A DNA stretch of 37,164 nt from contig LDXM01000026.1 of assembly GCA_001443375.1 (NCBI GenBank), forward strand, positions 1 to 37,164, in the 5' to 3' direction. Within the stretch, counting starts at the first letter, position 1, and each line of letters starts with the position of its first letter. The notes beneath the pieces were generated by a model. That model did no database searches. It saw nothing but the letters and a program-made list of their open reading frames with translations, and had not been told where the DNA came from. This DNA comes from Chloroflexi bacterium CSP1-4 (GTDB lineage: Bacteria; Chloroflexota; Limnocylindria; Limnocylindrales; CSP1-4). Shown here piece after piece: positions 7,281-14,889 of the stretch. The position numbers were made by a program, and so were the translations under genes.

Positions 7281-8195
7281 CTACCCGATGAGCACGGCCG
7301 CCAGCTCCCGGAACTGGGCCAGGCACAGGTCTGCCGGGGTTGCTCCCCGCAGCTGGATGCAGACATGGTCGGCGCCGGCATCGAGGTGGGCGCGGGCGCG
7401 CAAGGCGATGGCGGCCGCGTCACCCCAGACCACGACGGCGTCGATGACCCGGTCCGACCCTCCGCCCGCCAGCTCCTCATCCGGATAGCCGAGCCGGCGC
7501 AGGTTGTTGGCGTAGTTCGGGAGCGCCAGGTAGTGGACCGCGAACGCGCGGGCGACCCGCCGAGCCTCGCTTGGGTCGGTCTCCAGGACAGCCGTCATCT
7601 CCACCGCCAGGCAGGGCTCGGGCCCCAGGATGCGCCTTGCCTCGGTGGTGTGCTCGAGGGGCACGAAGTAGGAGTGGGCGCCGGCCGTCCGCTCCGCCGA
7701 GAGTGCCAACATCCGCGGACCGAGCGCGGCCAGCATGCGCGGCGCCGGGACGGTTGGCGCAGGCCCGGAATAGCCTGCCGCGTCCATGGCGTCGAGGTAG
7801 GCGCGCATGCGCTCGATGGGCCGCTCGTACGAGCCGCCACGGGCCGCGACCGAGGGCGCGTGGCTCACACCGAGGCCGAAGACGAAGCGACCCGGGTAGG
7901 CGTCGGCAAGCGCCCTGGCGCCGTTCGCCGCGGCCATCGGGTCACGGGCGTAGATGTTGGCCACTCCCGTCGCGACCACGATGCGCTGCGCCCCGCCGAG
8001 CAGGATGGCCGCGTGGCTCAAGGCCTCTTTGCTGCCCACGCTCTCGGGGATCCAGACCGTGCCGTAGCCCATCGCCTCGAGGGCGGCGACCGCCGCGCGT
8101 GCCTCGTGCGCGGTGTGGACCTGGAGCGCGAAGCTCCAGGCGCCGAACGGGCCAAGTGTCTGTGCCAGCGTCCGACCGCCCTCGCCGTCGGTCAT
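7281..8195 (-). CDS. LLM-class F420-dependent oxidoreductase (TIGR03620-like)
   Basis: 304 aa. Family features are LGPFGAWSFALQ near the N-terminus, YGTVWIPESVGSKEALSHAA, the barrel block IVVATGVANIYARDPMAAANGARALADAYPGRFVFGLGVSHAPSVA, and the C-terminal ARAHLDAGADHVCIQLR that is characteristic of the TIGR03620 group. Such enzymes bind coenzyme F420 and reduce or oxidise unknown substrates. It is a paralogue in fold, but not a close copy, of the oxidoreductase at 2301-3248. It starts at ATG 8195 and is flanked on both sides by identical 29-bp hairpin repeats. Confidence 0.83.
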   Translation of the reverse strand: MTDGEGGRTLAQTLGPFGAWSFALQVHTAHEARAAVAALEAMGYGTVWIPESVGSKEALSHAAILLGGAQRIVVATGVANIYARDPMAAANGARALADAYPGRFVFGLGVSHAPSVAARGGSYERPIERMRAYLDAMDAAGYSGPAPTVPAPRMLAALGPRMLALSAERTAGAHSYFVPLEHTTEARRILGPEPCLAVEMTAVLETDPSEARRVARAFAVHYLALPNYANNLRRLGYPDEELAGGGSDRVIDAVVVWGDAAAIALRARAHLDAGADHVCIQLRGATPADLCLAQFRELAAVLIG

Positions 8196-8228
8196 CCGCC
8201 TACCCTCCGCATCGGCCGCCGGAAATGT

Positions 8229-8257
8229 CGCACCCCCCGCCGACCGGCGAGGGGTGG
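8229..8257. repeat. 29-bp hairpin-forming repeat, copy 2
   Basis: Identical over 29 bp to 7214-7242. Here it sits between tRNA-Ala(GGC) and the start of the downstream oxidoreductase gene, followed on the minus strand by CGACATTTCC. Together with copy 1 it brackets that gene as direct repeats about 1015 bp apart. Confidence 0.6.
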
Positions 8258-8277
8258 GGGGACAGGATCCACGGTTC

Positions 8278-8353
8278 TGGTGGAGCTACGGGGGCTCGAA
8301 CCCCGGACCTTCTGCATGCCATGCAGACGCTCTCCCAGCTGAGCTATAGCCCC
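8278..8353 (-). tRNA. tRNA-Ala (anticodon GGC)
   Basis: A full cloverleaf reads on the minus strand. The acceptor GGGGCTA pairs with TAGCTCC (one G-U pair), the D arm is GCTCAGCTGGGAGAGC, the anticodon stem TCTGC/GCAGA carries loop ATGGCAT (anticodon GGC), and the T arm is CCGGGGTTCGAACCCCCG. The CCA end is encoded (8280-8278). It decodes GCC/GCU alanine codons. A TATACT -10 box lies 13 nt upstream. Confidence 0.97.
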
Positions 8354-8366
8354 GTGTCGGAGCGGG

Positions 8367-8372
8367 AGTATA
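8367..8372 (-). promoter_or_regulatory. -10 box of tRNA-Ala(GGC)
   Basis: TATACT on the minus strand, 13 nt before the mature 5' end of the tRNA. The same hexamer at nearly the same distance precedes the second tRNA-Ala gene (10649-10654). Confidence 0.55.
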
Positions 8373-8459
8373 TCGCAGCCGATGCCCGACAACGACTGTC
8401 GGGGATGTCGCGGTCGCCAGGGCCACCCTGGGCGGCGGCCCCTGTGGCACCATCCGGGC

Positions 8460-9185
8460 GTGACGCGTCCCGTACCCGACTACACGCTGCGCCGTTCGGC
8501 CCGCGCGAGGAACGCCCGCCTGAACATCCGGCCCGACGGCGAGCTGGTCGTGACGCTCCCCGCCCGCGCCCCGGAGCGCTGGGCGACGGAGCTCCTCGAA
8601 GCGCGGCGCGACTGGGTCGACCGCCACCGCTCACGGATCCTGGCCGAGGCCGCCCGCCTGGCTTCACGGCCCGCGCTCGGGGAGGGGCGTCCGGTCCCAC
8701 TCGGTGGCCTGGCCCACGCACTCACCGTGGCGCCGCTCCCCGGGGAGTGGCGGCGGACGCGGGTCGTCCACGACGACACCGCCGAGCCGACGTTGCGGGT
8801 CGAGGTCGCCCGCGACGACGGGCGGACGCTCCCCGGCATCCTCGAGCCCTGGCTGCGCGCCGAGGCCCGCGACGCGCTCGAGCGGCGCGTCGCCGTCCGT
8901 GCCCGCGATCTGGGCGTCGAGCCACGGGGCCTGGCCGTGCGCGACCAGCGCAGCCGCTGGGGCAGCGCTTCGCGCCGGGGCACGGTTTCGTTCAACTGGC
9001 GGCTCGTCCTGACACCGGCCGCGGTCCTCGACTACGTCGTGGTGCACGAGCTGGCGCACCTGCGCGAGTTCGGGCATGGCCGCGGCTTCTGGCGCCTCGT
9101 GCGCGACCACGTGCCCGAGGCCGATGCCGCACGGCGCTGGCTGCGCGCCCACGAGCCGGAGCTGCGTGCCGCGCTCGATCGATGA
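8460..9185 (+). CDS. YgjP/SprT-like zinc metallopeptidase (DUF45 family)
   Basis: 241 aa from GTG 8460. This start is preferred over the upstream in-frame ATG at 8382, because homology-like sequence begins at DYTLRRSARARNARLNIRPDG. The C-terminal half has the family hallmark RSRWGSASRRGTVSFNWRLVLTP, followed by VVVHELAHLREFGHGRGFW. His196, Glu197, His200 and probably His206 are the zinc site. DUF45/M48-type proteins are putative intracellular metallopeptidases; the Escherichia coli member is YgjP. The 5' end faces tRNA-Ala(GGC), and the aminotransferase gene follows on the same strand. Confidence 0.85.
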   Translation: MTRPVPDYTLRRSARARNARLNIRPDGELVVTLPARAPERWATELLEARRDWVDRHRSRILAEAARLASRPALGEGRPVPLGGLAHALTVAPLPGEWRRTRVVHDDTAEPTLRVEVARDDGRTLPGILEPWLRAEARDALERRVAVRARDLGVEPRGLAVRDQRSRWGSASRRGTVSFNWRLVLTPAAVLDYVVVHELAHLREFGHGRGFWRLVRDHVPEADAARRWLRAHEPELRAALDR

Positions 9186-9214
9186 CGGCGCAGCGGTTCA
9201 TCCTGCAGACCGGC

Positions 9215-9220
9215 TAGCAT
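9215..9220 (+). promoter_or_regulatory. -10 box before the aminotransferase gene
   Basis: TAGCAT, about 35 nt before the chosen ATG at 9255. The alternative ATG at 9219 falls inside this box, which argues against it. No convincing -35. Confidence 0.35.
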
Positions 9221-9254
9221 GTCCGCGGTCCCAGGTCGCAGCGAGGCGGTGATC

Positions 9255-10511
9255 ATGTCGAGGATGGACGAGTACCGGGCGCGGACGCCGCGCTCGGCGG
9301 CGCTCTTCGAGCGCGCCTCGCGGTCGCTGCCCGGCGGCTCCACGCGCACGACCGTCTTCTTCCCGCCCTACGCGCCGTACATCGCGAGCGGGGAGGGGAT
9401 CCGCATGCGCGACGTCGACGGCAACGTCTACCGCGACTTCCTGGGCAACTACACCTCGCTCATCCTCGGCCATGCCCATCCCGCGGTCGTGGCCGCCGTC
9501 GAGGAGCAGGTGCGCCTGGGCTCCGCCTTCGCCGCGCCCACCGTGGTGGAGATCGAGCTGGCCGAGGAGATCCGGCGCCGGCTGCCCTCGGTCGACCTGC
9601 TGCGCTTCACGAACTCGGGCACCGAGGCCACCATGTTCGCCCTGCGCGCCGCGCGGGCCTTCACCGGCCGCCCGCTCATGGCGCGCTTCGAGCGCTTCTA
9701 CCACGGCACCCACGACATCGCCATGGCCGGCACGCCCGGCGTCCCGGCGGCGATCGACGACCTGATGGTCACGCTGCCCTGGGGCGACGCCGAGGGCGTA
9801 GAGCGCGCGCTGCGTGGCCGGGAAGGTGAGCGGGCGGCCATCATCATCGAGCCGGTGCAGGGCTCCGGCGGCATCCGCGCGGCCGAGCCCGACTTCCTGG
9901 CCTTCCTGCGCTCGTACTGCGACCGCGTCGGGGCGCTGCTGATCTTCGATGAGATCATCGCCTTCCGGATCGGGCCCAACGGCGCGCAGGGCGTCTTCGG
10001 TGTGCGCCCGGACCTGACCACGCTGGGCAAGATCATCGGGGGCGGTTACGCCCTCGCGGCGTTCGGCGGCCGGGCAGACGTGATGGGCATCTTCGACGCG
10101 CGCCGGAGGGGCGCGCTTACCCACGGTGGCACGTTCAACGGCAGCCCCGTCGCTGCGGCGGCCGGCCTGGCCACGCTGCGCGAGATGACACCGGACCGCT
10201 ACGCCTGGCTGGACGCGCTGGGCGACCGCCTGCGGTCGCGTGTCGCGGACGGCTTCCGGGCGGCCGGACTGGAGGCGCGGATCGAGGGCGTGGCCTCGCT
10301 GTTCCAGGTCTTCGCCGGCGCATCGGAGTCGGCTGTCGCGACCGGCCATGACGCGGCGTCGGAGCTGTTCCTCGGGCTCCTGCTCGAAGGCTTCTACCTC
10401 GCCCCGCGCGGCATGGGCGCCATCGCGGTCCCGGCCACGGAGTCCGACATCGACGAGCTGGCCGACGCGATCCTCCGCGTCGTGGGAAGCCTGGCGCCCG
10501 TCGCGGCCTGA
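9255..10511 (+). CDS. Class III PLP-dependent aminotransferase (glutamate-1-semialdehyde aminomutase-like)
   Basis: 418 aa. The start ATG at 9255 has GAGG 8 nt upstream; an in-frame ATG at 9219 lacks a ribosome site. Family features are LPGGSTRTTVFFPPYAPYIASGEGIRMRDVDGNVYRDFLGNY, NSGTEATMFALRAARAFTGRP (phosphate cup), FYHGTHD, IIEPVQGSGG, LLIFDEII and LTTLGKIIGGGYALAAFGG, with Lys259 as the Schiff-base lysine. It resembles hemL but belongs to the wider group of GSA-like aminotransferases of unknown substrate. There is no haem gene beside it, so I do not assign hemL. Confidence 0.87.
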   Translation: MSRMDEYRARTPRSAALFERASRSLPGGSTRTTVFFPPYAPYIASGEGIRMRDVDGNVYRDFLGNYTSLILGHAHPAVVAAVEEQVRLGSAFAAPTVVEIELAEEIRRRLPSVDLLRFTNSGTEATMFALRAARAFTGRPLMARFERFYHGTHDIAMAGTPGVPAAIDDLMVTLPWGDAEGVERALRGREGERAAIIIEPVQGSGGIRAAEPDFLAFLRSYCDRVGALLIFDEIIAFRIGPNGAQGVFGVRPDLTTLGKIIGGGYALAAFGGRADVMGIFDARRRGALTHGGTFNGSPVAAAAGLATLREMTPDRYAWLDALGDRLRSRVADGFRAAGLEARIEGVASLFQVFAGASESAVATGHDAASELFLGLLLEGFYLAPRGMGAIAVPATESDIDELADAILRVVGSLAPVAA

Positions 10512-10522
10512 ATCGCGACGCC

Positions 10523-10538
10523 CCGCCGACGTCGGCGG
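10523..10538. terminator. Palindrome between convergent aminotransferase and tRNA genes
   Basis: CCGCCGAC/GTCGGCGG is a perfect 16-bp palindrome with further GC pairing outside it. It is placed 12 nt after the aminotransferase stop and 24 nt after the 3' end of the opposing tRNA. It probably serves as a bidirectional terminator-like stem; there is no T-tract. Confidence 0.45.
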
Positions 10539-10561
10539 CGCGACCAGGTGTCGAAGAGGGA

Positions 10562-10637
10562 TGGTGGAGATGAGGGGACTCGAACCCCTGACCCCCGCGA
10601 TGCGAACGCGGTGCTCTCCCAGCTGAGCTACATCCCC
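10562..10637 (-). tRNA. tRNA-Ala (anticodon CGC)
   Basis: Minus-strand cloverleaf. The acceptor GGGGATG pairs with CATCTCC, the D arm is GCTCAGCTGGGAGAGC, the anticodon stem CCGCG/CGCGG carries loop TTCGCAT (anticodon CGC), and the T arm is AGGGGTTCGAGTCCCCT. CCA is encoded. It reads the GCG alanine codon, abundant in this GC-rich genome. Confidence 0.97.
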
Positions 10638-10648
10638 ACGGGTGCCGG

Positions 10649-10654
10649 AGTATA
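10649..10654 (-). promoter_or_regulatory. -10 box of tRNA-Ala(CGC)
   Basis: TATACT on the minus strand, about 12 nt upstream of the tRNA 5' end; same hexamer as for tRNA-Ala(GGC). Confidence 0.55.
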
Positions 10655-10696
10655 GCAAGGCACGTCCGCGGCCCCGTCGGCGCGGGCCACCGTGGC

Positions 10697-10880
10697 GTTG
10701 TTTCGGGGACACCAAACGGCGTCTTTCCGCGCCTGCCGAGGCGTGTTGCCCGGTCCAGGGGCCCATCCGGGCGCGCGATCCGCAGCGCGGCGTGCTCAGC
10801 CACACGGCGCGCCGGAGCGAACGATTGGGGCGGGCGCTTTGCGCGATGCTCGAGGGCTCGTTTGGTGTTTCCTGAACAAC
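10697..10880. mobile_element. Possible 184-bp MITE-like element with 22-bp imperfect terminal inverted repeats
   Basis: The left end 10697-10718 (GTTGTT, 6 variable, ACACCAAACG) and the right end 10859-10880 (CGTTTGGTGT ... AACAAC) are inverted repeats matching at 18 of 22 positions. The interior is non-coding and fills most of the gap between tRNA-Ala(CGC) and the histidine-kinase stop at 10915. No target-site duplication is obvious, so the mobile nature is uncertain. It could also be a long-range RNA stem. Confidence 0.4.
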
Positions 10881-10914
10881 AGCGCTGCGACTACCGCTCA
10901 AGGACCCTGCGCCG

Positions 10915-11988
10915 CTACCCCGGCAGGCTGAACCAGAAGCGCGTGCCGGTCGCCGACGACTCCACGCCCACCCGGCCACCGCTCGCCTCGACGAGCTGCT
11001 TGACGATGGCCAGCCCGATGCCTGCGCCCCCGCGCGCCCGGTCGCGCGACTTCTCCACGCGGTAGAAGCGCTCGAAGACCCGGGCCAGGTCGACCTCGGG
11101 GATGGGCTCCCCGCTGTTGACCACGCCGACCAGCACGCTCCCCGGCCGCGCCTCGCCGCTCACGACGACACGCCCGCCGTCGGGCGTGTAGCGGACGGCG
11201 TTCTGCAGGAGGTTGGCGAGGACCTGTGCGAGGTGGTCCGGGTCACCGCGGGCGGGCAGCGGCGAAGGCCAGCGGCGCTCCACCACGACGCCGCGCGCCT
11301 CGAGCACCGGCCGCACCAGCTCCACGGAGGCCTCCAAGATCCCGGCCAGGTCGAGGTCGATCCGCCGCGCGGGGCGATCGCCACCTTCACCTTCCGCCAG
11401 ATCGTCGAGGGAGCGGGCCAGCCGGACCAGTCGGTCGGCCTCCTCCCAGAGCGAGTCGTAAGTGGCCCGATCGGCCTGGATCACGTCGTCGCGCAGCGCC
11501 TCGAGGTAGCCCTGCAGGTTCGTCAGCGGCGTGCGCAGCTCGTGGGCGGCGTTGGCGATGAAGTCGCGCCGCATGCGCTCCTGCTCCTCGAGCGACGCGG
11601 CCATCTGGTTGAACGAGTCGGCCAGTGAGACCAGCTCCTCCGGTCCCTCGCGCGGCACGCGCGCGCCGTAGTCGCCGTCGGCGATGCGCCGCGCCGCCGC
11701 GCCAACGTCCTCCAGCGGCCGGGCCAGCCGCCGGGCCAGGATCATCGCGAGCACCACGGCCAGCACCGCGGCGATGACCACCGCCGCGATGAGGACCCCG
11801 CGCACCGACTGGTCGAACATCGTCTGGGCCGCCTCGGCCGACTCGCCGTGGGCCATCATCAGCGCCCTGAAGGCGTCGGCGCCCACCACGGCCACGCCCG
11901 CGGCCAGGAGGACGACGGCCAGCCCCGCCGGCGCGAGTGCCGCGAGGGCGATGCGCGCCGCCAGGCCGCGGGCGGATCGCCGCTTCAC
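10915..11988 (-). CDS. Two-component sensor histidine kinase
   Basis: 357 aa. There are two membrane helices (about residues 12-37 and 63-86) around a very short extracellular loop of about 25 residues. A HAMP linker follows (about 86-138, RRLARPLEDVGAAARRIADGDYGARV). Next is the HisKA box FIANAAHELRTPLTNLQGYLEAL with phospho-acceptor His149. The HATPase_c domain carries LLQNAVRYTPDGG (N box) and GGAGIGLAIVKQLVEASGG (G boxes). It phosphorylates the response regulator encoded just upstream, with a 4-nt ATGA-type overlap (11985-11988). The tiny loop suggests sensing in or near the membrane rather than of a large ligand (inference). Confidence 0.93.
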   Translation of the reverse strand: MKRRSARGLAARIALAALAPAGLAVVLLAAGVAVVGADAFRALMMAHGESAEAAQTMFDQSVRGVLIAAVVIAAVLAVVLAMILARRLARPLEDVGAAARRIADGDYGARVPREGPEELVSLADSFNQMAASLEEQERMRRDFIANAAHELRTPLTNLQGYLEALRDDVIQADRATYDSLWEEADRLVRLARSLDDLAEGEGGDRPARRIDLDLAGILEASVELVRPVLEARGVVVERRWPSPLPARGDPDHLAQVLANLLQNAVRYTPDGGRVVVSGEARPGSVLVGVVNSGEPIPEVDLARVFERFYRVEKSRDRARGGAGIGLAIVKQLVEASGGRVGVESSATGTRFWFSLPG

Positions 11989-12722
11989 GGGACCGGCGCC
12001 GCGCGGTAGCCGACGCCGCGCACCGTGGCCACGTAGCGCGGCGCGTCGGCGCGGTCGCCGAGCTTGTCGCGCAGCCGCCCGATGTGGACGTCCACCGTGC
12101 GGTCGAGCACCTCCGCCTCGTCATGGCCGTAGACCGCGTCGAGCAGCTGGTCGCGGGTAAGCACCCGGCCCTCGGCGGCGACGAGGGTGGCCAGGAGCCG
12201 GAACTCGACGCTGGTGAGCGGCACGATCGCGGCGCCCCGGCGCACCTCGAAGCGCTCGGGGTCGATCGTCAGGTCGGCCTGGCGGAGCGGCCCGCGGCCC
12301 ATGGCCAGTTCGGGCCCGGGGGTCGGCCTCACCGTGGTCGCTCGGGTCCGGCGCAGGATGGCCCGTACGCGGGCAGCCAACTCGGCCGGGCTGAAGGGCT
12401 TGGGCAGGTAGTCGTCGGCGCCCGCCAGCAGGCCGTGGATGCGGTCGGGCACCGAGCTGCGCGCGGTGAGCATGAGGATCGGCGTGTCGCCCTCGGCGCG
12501 GATGCGGCGGCAGACCTCGTAGCCGTCCAGCTCGGGCAGCATGAGGTCGAGCACGACGAGGTCGGGGCGCTCGGCCTCGAAGGTGGCCAGCGCCGCGCGG
12601 CCATCGTGGGCGGCCACGACCCGGTGCCCGTCGCGCTCGAGGTAGGCGCGCACGAGCTGCACGATCTTGCGATCGTCGTCCACGACGAGGACGGTGCTGG
12701 AGGTGCGGGCCACGAGGCTCAT
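11985..12722 (-). CDS. OmpR/PhoB-family response regulator
   Basis: 245 aa. The receiver domain has the acidic pocket VDDD (residues 14-17), the phospho-acceptor Asp59 in VVLDLMLPE, and the conserved Lys in YLPKPF. A linker is followed by a winged-helix DNA-binding domain (about 150-245, RRGAAIVPLTSVEFRLLATLVAAEGRVLTRDQLLDAVYG ... VDVHIGRLRDKLGD). It is first in the operon with the histidine kinase. The ATG lies 11 nt after a TAGACT -10 box (12739-12734), so the transcript has almost no leader. Confidence 0.94.
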   Translation of the reverse strand: MSLVARTSSTVLVVDDDRKIVQLVRAYLERDGHRVVAAHDGRAALATFEAERPDLVVLDLMLPELDGYEVCRRIRAEGDTPILMLTARSSVPDRIHGLLAGADDYLPKPFSPAELAARVRAILRRTRATTVRPTPGPELAMGRGPLRQADLTIDPERFEVRRGAAIVPLTSVEFRLLATLVAAEGRVLTRDQLLDAVYGHDEAEVLDRTVDVHIGRLRDKLGDRADAPRYVATVRGVGYRAAPVP

Positions 12723-12733
12723 GCTAGCCGGGG

Positions 12734-12739
12734 AGTCTA
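12734..12739 (-). promoter_or_regulatory. -10 box of the two-component operon
   Basis: TAGACT on the minus strand, 11 nt from the ATG at 12722, implying a near-leaderless mRNA. The -35 region is not convincing. Confidence 0.4.
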
Positions 12740-12802
12740 GGTACGATCGATGACGGGGCCGTGACGGCCCGGCTGGCTCTACGACGGGCCCCCGGCTACC
12801 TG

Positions 12803-13909
12803 CTAGCCCGACGAGAGTGCTGCGACCAATTCAGCACGTGTACCGGTGCCGTAAGCGGCATGCAGCGCGCCGACGTGGTCGTGCACCGTCGCGACCGAGA
12901 TGCCGAGATCGGTGGCGACGGTGCGGTCGGTAAGGCCCCGGGCGACGGCGAGCCCGACCTCGCGCTGCCGGCCGGTGAGCGACCCGGCCGCGAGCCGGCT
13001 GGCAACCGGGTCAGCCCGAATCGTCACGTGGACCCAATCCCGGACCTGCCCATCCGCACCGCCCACCGGTCCGGCGCGCGTGGCGCGCGCCAGCACCCCG
13101 AATCCGTGCCGATCGACGAGTCGTGACGAGGCCTCAGATGTCGGGTCCGAGACGAGGTGGTTGACGAGGCTCTGGGCGGCGACCGGGACGTTCATGCCGT
13201 GCGCGCGGAGACCGTCCTCGGGCAACCGGTCGATCCAACGCTCACCCGGCGAGTCGACGTAGGCCAGGCGCCGGTCGGGCCCGAACAGGAGGTGGCCGGC
13301 GTCGGGCGGCCGGTCGACGTTGTTCGTCGTCGTCCGCTCGGACGGCTCGAGGCGCACGCGGAGCGCCCGTCCCAGGCCGGGAGCGGCCCGCCGAAGCAGG
13401 TCGACGTGGTGCGGCCGAAAGCCATCTCCCGGTCGCCAGCTGCCCGCCTGGATCGCGGCGATCCACCGACCTCGATCGGGCAGGCCGACGCGGAAGCCGC
13501 CGCCGGGCGGGCTGCCGGCCGACCGCCACATGTGCGCCCACACCTCTTCGCTGGCCGGTCGAGGCACGTTCCCGATCCATCGGTCGACCCGTTCGTGGAG
13601 CACGATAATGCCGCCGAAGTCGCGCAGGAGTGCGGGGAAGGCGATGTCTGGGAAGGCGGCGCGCTCCAGGAGGTATCCGTCTCGGAGCCAGTAGGCGAAC
13701 CGCGCGAAGCGCTCGCCGCGGTAGGCCAGGAGCCGGGTGAACAGCAGCGAGTCGGGGTCGACCGCGAGGATGTAGCCCTCGTCGAACCCGATTGCTTCCT
13801 GGAGGATCAGCAAGGCTCGGGATGCAAGGGCGGGGCCCGACGAAGCGTCCTCCTCCGCGGCGCGCAGGCTCTCCAGCGCGCGACGCTCTACCACCGACAT
13901 CCGAGTCAT
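12803..13909 (-). CDS. LuxR-family HTH transcriptional regulator
   Basis: 368 aa from ATG 13909. Longer in-frame reading upstream is unlikely, because the promoter lies at 13938-13966. The C-terminal 65 residues form a LuxR/FixJ helix-turn-helix: SLTGRQREVGLAVARGLTDRTVATDLGISVATVHDHVGALHAAYG. The N-terminal 290 residues contain FDEGYILAVDPDSLLFTRLLAYRGERFARFAYWLRD and look like a GAF-type ligand-sensing region; no precise family is recognised. It diverges from a membrane-protein gene at 13998 and probably controls it (inference from layout). Confidence 0.82.
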   Translation of the reverse strand: MTRMSVVERRALESLRAAEEDASSGPALASRALLILQEAIGFDEGYILAVDPDSLLFTRLLAYRGERFARFAYWLRDGYLLERAAFPDIAFPALLRDFGGIIVLHERVDRWIGNVPRPASEEVWAHMWRSAGSPPGGGFRVGLPDRGRWIAAIQAGSWRPGDGFRPHHVDLLRRAAPGLGRALRVRLEPSERTTTNNVDRPPDAGHLLFGPDRRLAYVDSPGERWIDRLPEDGLRAHGMNVPVAAQSLVNHLVSDPTSEASSRLVDRHGFGVLARATRAGPVGGADGQVRDWVHVTIRADPVASRLAAGSLTGRQREVGLAVARGLTDRTVATDLGISVATVHDHVGALHAAYGTGTRAELVAALSSG

Positions 13910-13937
13910 CGAGTCCCCACCAATCTCCCCCGTGCAG

Positions 13938-13966
13938 AGGGTAGACCAGGGGCCGTCCCAGGACAA
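13938..13966 (-). promoter_or_regulatory. Promoter of the LuxR-type gene
   Basis: Minus strand TTGTCC (13966-13961), 17-nt spacer, TACCCT (13943-13938), 28 nt before the ATG. On the plus strand GACAAT (13962-13967) may be the -10 of the divergent membrane gene, so the two promoters overlap. Confidence 0.4.
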
Positions 13967-13997
13967 TGGTCGCTCCTGCAGATGATCGGAGGATGAG

Positions 13998-14723
13998 ATG
14001 GCTGCTCGTGGTGCGCACGACCTGTGGCTCCCGTTCCTTGCCCGCTGGGGAGTGCTGCTCGCCGTCGTGATCGTCGGGCTGTTCACGACCTTCTTCGCGG
14101 CATTTGGGATGGTCGCGTCGCAGCCGGGTATCGGCGGCGACCACGACGAGCTGCTCATGGCCGCCTACGCGCCCGGCATGTACCGGCTGGCGATGCTGTT
14201 CGACGCCCTCGGTTGGTTTGGGATGGGTGGCCTGCTCGTTATCGCCGGGCTCGCGCTGTCCGGGGACTCGCCCGTCCGCGGGCGGCTCGGTGCAGCGCTG
14301 GGTGTGACAGCGATCGCTGGGGTCATCGGCGCCTTCGTCCGGATGATCGTTGTAGGCGATCTGGGCGAGCAGTTCGTGGCGGCAGGCGCGGACCAGGCGG
14401 CGATCCTGGCCACGACACGGACTGTCGCCGGGATCATCAGCGCCCATTTCGCCGCCGGCCAGCTCACGATTGGTTTGGCCTTCCTCGCCGTGGGGTCGGC
14501 CGCTCTGGCGACGTCGTGGGTGCCGCGCTCGATCGGCTGGCTCCTGACGCTGCCCGCCCTGACGACGTTCGTCCTGCTGGCCGCTACGGTCGTCCTCGAT
14601 GTTTTCCTCTTCCCGATCCTTCTGCTCCATGTCGCCCTACTCGTAGCCACCGGCCTGATGATTGCGCGCCAGTGGTGGAGCGCGCCGGCTACGTCTGCCC
14701 GGGAAGGGGCCACGGGCGCCTGA
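13998..14723 (+). CDS. Multi-span membrane protein, unknown function
   Basis: 241 aa with about six hydrophobic helices (near residues 15-38, 63-87, 96-118, 140-170, 176-195, 197-220). The segments contain few charges and no recognised catalytic motif. An acidic/His loop GGDHDELLMAAYAPGMYRLAM follows the first helix. A GGAGGATGAG ribosome site lies directly before the ATG. The gene diverges from the LuxR-type regulator with an 88-bp shared upstream region, so it may be that regulator's target. I cannot assign a family. Confidence 0.72.
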   Translation: MAARGAHDLWLPFLARWGVLLAVVIVGLFTTFFAAFGMVASQPGIGGDHDELLMAAYAPGMYRLAMLFDALGWFGMGGLLVIAGLALSGDSPVRGRLGAALGVTAIAGVIGAFVRMIVVGDLGEQFVAAGADQAAILATTRTVAGIISAHFAAGQLTIGLAFLAVGSAALATSWVPRSIGWLLTLPALTTFVLLAATVVLDVFLFPILLLHVALLVATGLMIARQWWSAPATSAREGATGA

Positions 14724-14851
14724 CGGCGTACCGAAGACATAGGAGCGCGCGGCGTCGGGGGTCCGCTACCGGCCGGCACGCACCTCGTCGATTGCCTGGT
14801 TCACCCCTGGATGCGGACGACGGTCGTCGCGGGATAGGCGGGCGTCGGCAC

Positions 14852-14879
14852 TTGACTATTAGAACGTTTGTTCTATCAT
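14852..14879 (+). promoter_or_regulatory. LexA (SOS) box within the imuA promoter
   Basis: AGAAC-GTTT-GTTCT (14861-14874) is a perfect inverted repeat of the GAAC-N4-GTTC type bound by LexA/DinR in Gram-positive-like lineages. It is embedded between a -35 TTGACT (14852-14857) and a -10 TATCAT (14874-14879; 16-nt spacer). LexA binding would block RNA polymerase directly. The same box and -10 precede dnaE2. Confidence 0.85.
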
Positions 14880-14889
14880 GGACCGGGCC

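Noticed and set aside
9219-9254. ATG at 9219 as aminotransferase start
   Set aside because: It overlaps a TAGCAT -10 box and has no ribosome site; ATG 9255 has both spacing and GAGG.
9255-10511. Naming the aminotransferase hemL
   Set aside because: The active-site pattern fits the wider GSA-like group and there is no haem-synthesis neighbour, so the specific name is not supported.
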